From Chlamydiota bacterium (lineage in GTDB: Bacteria; Auribacterota; UBA3054; B51-G9): DNA of 6,552 nucleotides. Positions 1 to 6,400 of the stretch are shown here, in pieces. The stretch spans positions 1 through 6,552 of the forward strand of contig JAUVKG010000156.1 of assembly GCA_030596365.1 (NCBI GenBank). The letters are read 5' to 3'. The notes below the pieces were generated by a model. The model was not told the DNA's origin and did no database searches. It saw nothing but the letters and a program-made list of their open reading frames with translations. The position numbers were made by a program, and so were the translations under genes. Each line of letters opens with the position of its first letter. Position 1 is the first letter of the stretch.

Positions 1-2765
1 GTAGAAGTAGTATAGTGTGGATCGCCATTATTAAATCCCTGATTTGTAAGAATACCTGTTCCTATAAATTCATGAGCATTAATTGTAACATCATCTCCGC
101 TAAGATTCACAAGATGTGTGTATTCTTCTGTCGGGTCAATCAAAGAATCAGTATCGCTTGTCCACGGATGAACTGTAATAACATTAGTGACAACATGGCT
201 GATTTTTAAATTATCAACCAAACTTGACGAAGTACCCGTTTCATTATAATTATACATAGTAACATAATTTTTTTCGAATCCACCACCCAGTGTATAAGAA
301 TATTTATTGAATGAGTTATTGTTTACCATGGGCATTTCATTAACAAAAACAGAACAATAAGCATCTTCTCCTTCACCAAATTCATCTGTTGATGTAGTTA
401 TTAAAACATGGAATTCCTGCGCTGCGGGAATGGCATTAGCTTCAGAATGAAGTAGTGTTACACCATCATAAAATTGAAATGTTCCATCTGCAAGGAAAAG
501 AGCGCCAAGACCAGTGCTGTTTTCAGGCAAAAGACTGGCTTGATTGTCATTGCCAAGCGATAATGACAGCCAGTCAGTTGACGCATCGAAATTATGCAGC
601 TTTACGTCAAATTCTATGTTGAATCTGTCGGAACTTTCAAAACTCATTAACGGCGAACAGCCCGAGTTTTGGCCGAGTAATAATTCACCCGGATTGCTTG
701 AACTACTGCCGATTTCCGTTGTTCCGGAAACAATATAATTTAGCGGAGTTGCATTTCCGGATTGTCTTCCTGCGGCATTGCAGTCAAGATTAATGTCGCC
801 ATTGCCGATAACATTGAAACTGTCTTTAAAAACGCCGGGTAGTGCAGCTCCTTGAACGCATACAAATTGTTTATTGTCAGCCCATGCGCTCCAGGTATTT
901 TTGTCATTTTTATAACGAACGCGCCAGAAATTAGTTCCATCAGGAATGCTGTTTCGCGATGCAAAAATAGAAGTAACCGGTGGACCGTTTTCTCCGGTAT
1001 CCCATATAACAGATGAAAAACCGCTGTCGGTGGAAACTTGCCAATGGCTTGATTCAAAAGCAAATCCACTTCCATCATTATAAGAACTTGCTGTGAATTC
1101 TACAGGTGAAGTAACTACAATACCATCAGGTGAAATAGCAACCGGGGTGTCCGGAGGTGTGCTTTTTGTAAAACCAAGAGCTGACCCTGTAACTGCGCTG
1201 AAACCTCCTGTATTTGCCGCAGCAACCCAGTAATAATAATATTGAGCTGCAGCTGCAGATAAATCATCGTAATAGTCAGTTGTGACTTCCCGGGAAATAT
1301 TAGTCGCAGATATATCATCGGAGTCAGCACGGTAAACAATATAAGATTGCGCTCCGGCAACGATTGACCAGTAAACATGAACTTTATCGGGATAAGCACC
1401 TTTTGTTGCAGAAATAGTTTCAGGTGCATCAGGCGCAATCACTTCGTTGCAAAACGCGTACCAGTTCCATGCAGGAGTGTTTGTCGTAAGCGGGGTAGTT
1501 GAGAACGAAAAAGTGCTGTTGGAAGGTGCGGTATATTTACAAGTCAAAAGCTGACCATTGTTGTTCCCGAATTCATCCTGATCAATAAGCGGAAAACCAA
1601 TTCCGCTGCTTGTTGCAAAATAAGATTTGCGATCGCCGGCTGATTCAGAGCCAACGCTAAAAAGAGAAAGCTGATAATTCAGTCCCGGAATAAGATCGGA
1701 AATAACAAGTGCACCGGCATTACTGGAAACAACTGATTCCATGTAATTCGAGACAAGTTGAACGCTTGTGGGAGAAATATTCGGACTTGATGATGCAATC
1801 GGTCCGGTAAGCGGAATAGAACTTGCCGTTTTAATTTCCCAACCATTGCCGAACATATTTGAAGCAGAACCTTCAAAAATAACTCCGTTGATATTAGCAT
1901 CAGTTATATCGCCAAAACTAACTGCATGAGTATAAATTTTAGAAGAATCAATTCCGGAATTAATATCACTTGTCCAGGATGCTGTATTTATTGTGTTGCT
2001 CGCTAAAGTGGAAAGTATGAAATTGTCAATCGTCATGGGATATAAAGCAGGATCAGTATTGCCATTTTCAAAAACAATAAAATTATTGGTTGGCGGGATA
2101 GCAAGAGTATGAATAAATTTGCTTTCGGTTGCAGTGACGTTCAAAGGATATGCAACATCGTTTAAGAAAAGAGCAACACTGCAGCCGCCTGTGGGTGGGA
2201 ATCCCGACTGTAAAACACAGACTTTTACATTAACAACAGTATTTGATTCAGTAAACAATCCCGGAGCAGGATAAACCTGTAAAAGGCTTATTCCATTTTC
2301 ACTTAACGCATAAACGCTTTGACCAAGATATTTCCCCAAAACAACTTCCATTCCCCAGGGGTGCGACCAACCGGCATTTGCCATATCTTTCCCAAAACCA
2401 ATAGAGAAAAAATGAGTATCAATATTAGTTACTATATCAAGGTCAAATTCAATGCTGAAGTCGCCATATTCAGTAAAATTCTTGCCTGGAGATACAGTGC
2501 AATGACCACCAAGTAAAGCTTTACCGGCATAAGGTCCCGCGTTAGTTAATGATGGAGGAGGTGTACCGTTGGGATTCAACCACCAGGAATAACCCAGAGT
2601 GGAAAAAGTTCCGGATTGTCTGCCTGGAGCGTCAATATTCGTATTTAAATCCCCGATTGCGTTGGCATTAAAATTATCCGAAAAAAGGATTTCAGCATTA
2701 AGTGAAGCAGTTATAGAAATTATTAATGCTAGAAGAATTGCCGGCAGTTGTTTGGTCATTTTCAT
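1..2765 (-). CDS. Exported multidomain LamG-like/FN3 protein (gene A), 3' end outside window
   Basis: The frame is open from ATG at 2765 to the window edge, about 921 residues, with no stop. The start is supported by GGAG nine bases upstream and by a signal peptide; an in-frame ATG at 2759 is too far from GGAG. Visible order: signal peptide 1-24; LamG-like jelly roll about 25-255 (GRQSG at 48-52); a module with W264, YTH 278-280, DQDEFG 395-400 and WNWYAF near 431-436; FN3-like 445-530; a second FN3-like domain about 535-635 (WQVS, FWRVRY with W614); second LamG-like domain about 643-855 (GRQSG 666-670, W732); start of a second YTH module (W868, YTH 882-884). It aligns throughout with gene B, at roughly half identity in the FN3 region by eye, so about 260 residues including an anchor tail are probably missing. 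No catalytic motif is visible. A secreted surface or matrix role, perhaps glycan-binding, is inferred. Confidence 0.9.
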   Translation of the reverse strand, partial: MKMTKQLPAILLALIISITASLNAEILFSDNFNANAIGDLNTNIDAPGRQSGTFSTLGYSWWLNPNGTPPPSLTNAGPYAGKALLGGHCTVSPGKNFTEYGDFSIEFDLDIVTNIDTHFFSIGFGKDMANAGWSHPWGMEVVLGKYLGQSVYALSENGISLLQVYPAPGLFTESNTVVNVKVCVLQSGFPPTGGCSVALFLNDVAYPLNVTATESKFIHTLAIPPTNNFIVFENGNTDPALYPMTIDNFILSTLASNTINTASWTSDINSGIDSSKIYTHAVSFGDITDANINGVIFEGSASNMFGNGWEIKTASSIPLTGPIASSSPNISPTSVQLVSNYMESVVSSNAGALVISDLIPGLNYQLSLFSVGSESAGDRKSYFATSSGIGFPLIDQDEFGNNNGQLLTCKYTAPSNSTFSFSTTPLTTNTPAWNWYAFCNEVIAPDAPETISATKGAYPDKVHVYWSIVAGAQSYIVYRADSDDISATNISREVTTDYYDDLSAAAAQYYYYWVAAANTGGFSAVTGSALGFTKSTPPDTPVAISPDGIVVTSPVEFTASSYNDGSGFAFESSHWQVSTDSGFSSVIWDTGENGPPVTSIFASRNSIPDGTNFWRVRYKNDKNTWSAWADNKQFVCVQGAALPGVFKDSFNVIGNGDINLDCNAAGRQSGNATPLNYIVSGTTEIGSSSSNPGELLLGQNSGCSPLMSFESSDRFNIEFDVKLHNFDASTDWLSLSLGNDNQASLLPENSTGLGALFLADGTFQFYDGVTLLHSEANAIPAAQEFHVLITTSTDEFGEGEDAYCSVFVNEMPMVNNNSFNKYSYTLGGGFEKNYVTMYNYNETGTSSSLVDNLKISHVVTNVITVHPWTSDTDSLIDPTEEYTHLVNLSGDDVTINAHEFIGTGILTNQGFNNGDPHYTTS
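2694..2765 (-). other. Sec signal peptide of gene A
   Basis: The first 24 codons of gene A give a classic signal peptide: a short basic start with lysines at 2 and 5, a hydrophobic core from about L7 to L22 rich in Leu, Ile and Ala, then SLNA followed by E25. Cleavage after A24 is the likely site. No lipobox cysteine is present, so a signal peptidase I substrate is expected rather than a lipoprotein. Confidence 0.85.
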
Positions 2766-2774
2766 TTTTGAGAT

Positions 2775-2778
2775 CTCC
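2775..2778 (-). promoter_or_regulatory. Ribosome-binding site of gene A
   Basis: The minus strand reads GGAG nine bases before ATG at 2765. It decides between two in-frame ATGs six bases apart, since the second (2759) would be 15 bases away. Confidence 0.75.
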
Positions 2779-2799
2779 AATTGTTGTTAGTTATATAAT

Positions 2800-2805
2800 A
2801 TTATA
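2800..2805 (-). promoter_or_regulatory. Possible -10 box for gene A
   Basis: The minus strand carries a perfect TATAAT about 35 bases upstream of the gene A start. No good TTGACA-like -35 box lies 16-18 bases further up, and the area is very AT-rich, so the match could be chance. Its position between the hairpin at 2838-2876 and the start codon suits gene A having its own promoter. Confidence 0.35.
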
Positions 2806-2837
2806 ACATATTTTCCGCATTTTTATTTGGTAGGAGA

Positions 2838-2876
2838 AAATTAATCCCGAGATGCTAAAGCTCTCGGGATTAATTT
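2838..2876 (-). terminator. Strong hairpin, likely bidirectional terminator between the paralogues
   Basis: A perfect 15-bp inverted repeat (2838-2852 with 2862-2876) encloses a 9-base loop. The core stem TCCCGAGA/TCTCGGGA is flanked by A/T-rich arms, so either transcript has U-rich sequence at the 3' side. On the minus strand it lies downstream of gene B and just upstream of the possible gene A promoter, so it could stop gene B read-through. It is about 580 bases from the gene B stop, which is far for a dedicated terminator, so it may be another intergenic palindromic repeat. A partly complementary outer pair, 2831-2842 and about 2916-2928 (TAATTTTCTCC and its complement), overlaps it and could form an alternative fold. 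Confidence 0.6.
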
Positions 2877-2933
2877 AAAATTTTAAATTCGTTCCAATGT
2901 ATTCACTATCGGAACTAATTTTCTCCCGTAGAT

Positions 2934-2954
2934 AATAAATGATAAATAATAAAT
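2934..2954 (-). repeat. Heptamer tandem repeat, intergenic copy
   Basis: Three full 7-bp units read ATTTATT, ATTTATC, ATTTATT on the minus strand. With two extra bases (2932-2954) they form a 23-bp exact match to 3481-3503 inside gene B. Both copies have the same orientation. Confidence 0.85.
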
Positions 2955-2973
2955 ATCATAGCGATAGCGAAGA

Positions 2974-2997
2974 TCCCGACCCCAAAGGGCGTCGGGA
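2974..2997. repeat. Intergenic hairpin (TCCCGAC...GTCGGGA)
   Basis: A 7-bp outer stem (2974-2980 with 2991-2997) continues, after one bulged C at 2990, into CCC/GGG closing an AAA loop, about ten G/C-rich pairs in all. It sits 19 bases from the heptamer tract. There is no clear T-run on either side, so a terminator role is doubtful and a dispersed palindromic repeat is more likely. Confidence 0.65.
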
Positions 2998-3082
2998 ATA
3001 AATAATCGTTAGACATTCGACCCGAGCATACGCCGGGCACGCATTCGACGTTTGACAATAATCCATAATTCCAATATTCCCT

Positions 3083-3094
3083 AACGAAGTAACG
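3083..3094 (+). repeat. 12-bp word AACGAAGTAACG, first copy
   Basis: The same 12 bases occur inverted at 3425-3436, just past the gene B stop. Around this copy an 8-bp inverted pair CCATAATT/AATTATGG (about 3063-3071 and 3108-3115) could enclose it in a larger stem-loop. An exact 12-base match within 350 bp suggests a dispersed repeat, though coincidence cannot be excluded. Confidence 0.45.
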
Positions 3095-3135
3095 TGTTGC
3101 GCTACTAATTATGGGTTGCTCGAAAAGGTTGGTAC

Positions 3136-3156
3136 GTCATTTCGACCCGAAATGAC
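3136..3156. repeat. Intergenic hairpin GTCATTTCG-ACC-CGAAATGAC
   Basis: A perfect 9-bp stem with a 3-base loop. The left half resembles the GTCATTTCGACC word that I recall from intergenic repeats in several Bacteroidota-like genomes, which is memory and unchecked. There is no T-run next to it. Confidence 0.7.
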
Positions 3157-3210
3157 AGCTAAGTAAAAATAACATTGCAGAAATCCCGCATCAAAATTCT
3201 TGCTAAACAA

Positions 3211-3241
3211 GTACTTTGGGGTCCAAAGTACGTACTTTTTT
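3211..3241 (+). terminator. Terminator-like hairpin with T-run (plus orientation)
   Basis: A perfect 9-bp stem GTACTTTGG/CCAAAGTAC (3211-3219 with 3223-3231) closes a 3-base loop. It is followed after four bases by six T's at 3236-3241 on the plus strand. The shape suits a rho-independent terminator, but no plus-strand gene lies upstream, so this may be a mobile palindromic repeat or a relic. The 9-bp stem is offset from the T-run by GTAC, which weakens the terminator reading. Confidence 0.4.
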
Positions 3242-3257
3242 GCACAAACTATTAATA

Positions 3258-3377
3258 AATTTAAACAGAACAATTAACAGCAGTTCACGTATAAAATTAA
3301 GATCAATTTCTTTATTTATAGAATCTTTTTTTATTAATTAATTCAATGGTTCTGCTGTTAATGGTTCTGTTTAAATT
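3258..3377. repeat. 120-bp element with 26-bp terminal inverted repeats
   Basis: Arms at 3258-3283 and 3352-3377 are reverse complements over 26 bp with one mismatch (3272 against 3363). Outside the arms the match continues after a two-base gap (TTAATAA-type sequence). The 68-bp interior is AT-rich and non-coding. The layout suits a MITE-like non-autonomous element or a long hairpin. A TATTAA word occurs on both sides (3250-3255 and 3381-3386) as a possible but weak target duplication, as expected by chance in such AT-rich DNA. It lies 75 bp past the gene B stop, so it could also form a 3' stem-loop in gene B mRNA. Confidence 0.6.
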
Positions 3378-3424
3378 GTTTATTAAAAAAATGTGTTTGT
3401 ATTTAATGATGAACGTGGATACAG

Positions 3425-3436
3425 CGTTACTTCGTT
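3425..3436 (-). repeat. 12-bp word AACGAAGTAACG, second copy (inverted)
   Basis: This is the reverse complement of 3083-3094 and begins 17 bases past the gene B stop. With its partner it brackets most of the hairpin cluster and the 120-bp element. Confidence 0.45.
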
Positions 3437-3452
3437 GCCTGCACCCCATAAA

Positions 3453-6400
3453 TTATTCCCGCTCTTTCTTCAAATAATAAATAATAAATGATAAATAATA
3501 AATGATAAATAGAAACGGCTCAGGTATACCGGAAGCTGTTAGCGTAACTTGAGAATTGCCGCCGCTGCCTGTCAGTGTAATGACATTTGTATAATCTCTT
3601 TCTTCAATAGGTGAGAAAATTACAGAAATATCAGCGTTTGTTCCCGGAACAGCATAATACCAGTTTGTGGAAAGGCTGAATGGCTCTTCAATTCCGCTGA
3701 TAATTCCGTCAACGATTCCACCGCCTATATTAGCTATTTCCAGCGGTAAAGTTTGCAAGGCAGTTTCACCGAAAGCAAGCATATTGTCAACATATAACTT
3801 CGGTTCCTGCGTGCCGGTTTTAATATTCGCGAAGCCGGAAACATGGTAAGCGTAAGTTTCTGTGCCGTTAATAGAAAGAGTAAACGTTCCTTTTTTTGAA
3901 GCGATATAATCATATTGAATGATAATCCCCCCGCCTTCGCCGTATTCATCCATATCTACGGTCTCAGTAACATTGCCTGCGGAACTTGAAAAAGTAGCAA
4001 CTCGGCTGCCATCCTCAAATCCCTGACAATAAACAAACATTGTATTGGAAGAATTAGGTGTAAGACCGAACAATTGAATAGCCATGGATCCTCTTCCACT
4101 TAAAACAAAATGTTTAGCGAGATCTTCACTTGTACCGGAAATCTTACTCGTTGGCGGAGATAGATGATAAAATCCCAACCAGTTGTGAGATGTTATAATC
4201 GCCCAATTAGTTTTAGTGATTTCCGGCGCGCCATTTGCATATGCGCAGAAATCATCAGGAGGACAGTTCGTGAGAAATCCCGTTCCGATAAACATATGGC
4301 TGTTGATTTCAACATCATCTCCGTTAAGATTTACGAGATGCGTATATTCTTTTAACGAATCAATTTGAGAACTTGCGTTATCAGTCCATTCATGTTCGGT
4401 AAGTTGTGCAGAGGTTTCTTCAATAGAAAAATTATCTACAAGACTTGGTTTGTTACCCGCACCGCTGCTGAAAAGAGTAATGTAATTTTTCGCAAAACCA
4501 CCTGATAAAGTGTATGAAAAATTTCTTGGATCGCCTTCCCCAATTACCATTGGACGCCCATTAACAAAAACTGAACAAATAGCAGGATCACCAGTATTAA
4601 ATTCTTCCGTTGAAGCGGTAATCTCAACATGAAAAGGACCGTTGGACGGAACATCCCAGGAAGTACCAAGAAGAGTTTCGCCTTCATAAAATTGAAATCC
4701 TGTATGCGCGAAAAATAATGCGCCGAGACCTGAAGAACTTATTGGCAATAAAATGTTGTTGGCATCTTTTCCAAATGCGCACGAAAGCCAATCGCCCGAA
4801 CCGTCAAACAAATGTGGTTCAGCGTCAAATTCTATTTTGAAATTCGGTGAACTTTCAAGACTGGCAATAGGGGAGCATCCGGCGTTTTGTCCAAGCATAA
4901 GTTTTCCGGGATACGTGGCAAATCCTCCTATTTCTGTCGTGCCGGAAACTGTGTAAGCAAGTGGTGAAACTGTGCCGCTCTGCCTGCCAAACACTGCATA
5001 ATCTGTGTTCACGTCTCCGGTTGGCAAAACATTAAAATTGTCTTTGAAAATTCCTGATTGTTGTTCGCCGGCCACGCAGATAAACTGATTGCTGTTTGAC
5101 CAATCGCTCCAGGTATTTTTATCATTCATATACCTTACTCGCCAGAAATTTGTACCTGAATAAACTTTATTTTGCGGTGCAAAAACAAAATTAGTTGGCG
5201 GAGCCGTTTCGCCGCTATCCCACTTCAAAGGAGAAAAACCAGGGCTTTCGGAAACCTGCCACTGGCTTGCTTCAAAGGCAAAGCCGCCGTTATCATTATA
5301 TTCGCTTGCAACAAATTTCACCGGTGAAGTGACTATATTCAGTGAATCCGGAGAAATAGCATTAGGAGCATCCGGAGGAGTTTCACTTTGCGTAAATCCA
5401 TAAGCAGGACCGGTAAGTGCGCTGCTGCCTCCTGTATTGCAAGCCTGCACCCAATAATAATAATCCTGAGCATAAGTAATAGCCGGAACAACATCGTCAT
5501 AAGAATTTAAGACAAGCTGGATGCCAAAATTTGTCGATGATATATCAGAAGATTCAGCGCGGTAAAGAACATAATATTCCGTGCCTTCAACTGTATCCCA
5601 CACTACTTCAATTTTGTTCGAGTAAATTCCCTCGGTTGCGGAAATCATAGCGGGAGCATCAGGTGGTAAAACTTCATTACAGAAAGCATACCAGTTCCAT
5701 GAAGGAGCAGTTGGGGTAATCGGAGTAGTTGAAATGGAAAAAGTCCCATCGTCAGAAGACGTATATTCGTAAGTTAAAAGCTGACCGCCATTGTCTCCGA
5801 ATTCGTCCTGATCTATGATCGGGAATTTTATACCATCACTTGTGGAAATATAGGAGGACCGTCCTCCGGCAGCTTCAAAGCCGAAATTGTAAAGTGAAAT
5901 TTTATAATTCAGACCCGGAGCAAGCCCGGAAATAAAAAGCCCGCCTGCACTGTCGGAGTCGGCTGCTTTAATAAAATTTGAAACTAGACCCAGGCTCGCA
6001 CCGGAAACAGATGGGTTTTTCCCTTCTCCGTAAGAAGAAACAGGGCCGGTGAGAGACGTGGTAGAAGCGGAAATTAATTTCCAGTTGCTGCCATATAAAT
6101 TCGATTCAGAACCCGTGAAAGTCAAACCGTTAATAACTGTATCTCCAAACTCACCGAAATTTATCGCGTGAGTATAAATTTTTGAACTGCTAATTCCTGA
6201 ACTGCTGTCATCTGACCAGGCTGCCGTGCCAACGGTACTGTCAGATAAAGTAGCGATTTTAAAATTATCAATAGCAATAACAGGATCAAGAACGCCGCCG
6301 TCATCATAAGGAGGATTTTGATTTATTACAATATAATTGTTAGTAGGTTTGGAAGTTATAATATGAGAAAAAACCGATCCGGCACCGTTTGTGTAAGCCG

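Larger units (their letters stand above)
2766..3452. other. Repeat- and palindrome-rich spacer without genes
   Basis: This 687-bp stretch between the gene B stop and the gene A start has no credible coding sequence on either strand: frames are short and no start has a convincing ribosome-binding site. It contains at least four strong hairpins, a heptamer repeat tract, a 120-bp inverted-repeat element and several 8-12 bp repeated words. Examples are CATTCGAC at 3014-3021 and 3042-3049, and TTCGACCCGA at 3016-3025 and 3141-3150. No tRNA, rRNA or recognisable riboswitch was seen. Confidence 0.7.

Noticed and set aside
740..1900. Short minus-strand frames at 740-1078, 1115-1438 and 1679-1900
   Set aside because: They overlap gene A in another frame. 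The long gene A frame passes through without a stop and carries conserved domains in register at W137, W264, W433, W614, W732 and W868.
1..2765. A frameshift or pseudogene in gene A
   Set aside because: Landmark codons from 2765 down to 122 are all in one frame, and the protein matches gene B along its length. The missing 3' end is due to the window edge.
2955..3010. The spacer heptamer tract as the intact end of a third PEP-CTERM gene
   Set aside because: All frames upstream of the tract lack a PEP motif or domain-like sequence and run into the hairpin at 2974-2997, so no remnant coding region can be supported.
3250..3386. TATTAA at both sides of the 120-bp element as a proven target duplication
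   Set aside because: Six AT-only bases recur easily in this AT-rich region and do not abut the arms exactly, so this is not evidence of transposition on its own.
2931..3510. CRISPR array
   Set aside because: The heptamer tracts are contiguous with no spacers, and the hairpins differ in sequence. There are no regularly spaced direct repeats.
15..4355. Plus-strand frames 15-209 and 4164-4355, also mutually similar
   Set aside because: Both are antisense to the second YTH module of genes A and B. The likeness follows from the coding strand.
544..4956. Plus-strand frames 544-738 and 4753-4956, whose peptides resemble each other (shared ending ISVVPET)
   Set aside because: They are antisense to the same conserved LamG-like region of the two paralogues, so the likeness reflects sense-strand conservation. 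Neither has a convincing ribosome-binding site.
3453..6125. Taking TTG at 6125 as the gene B start
   Set aside because: The same frame continues upstream without a stop to the window edge and encodes the expected YTH motif, the W-S-D start and the end of a LamG-like domain that align with gene A. No signal peptide or ribosome-binding site is present at 6125.
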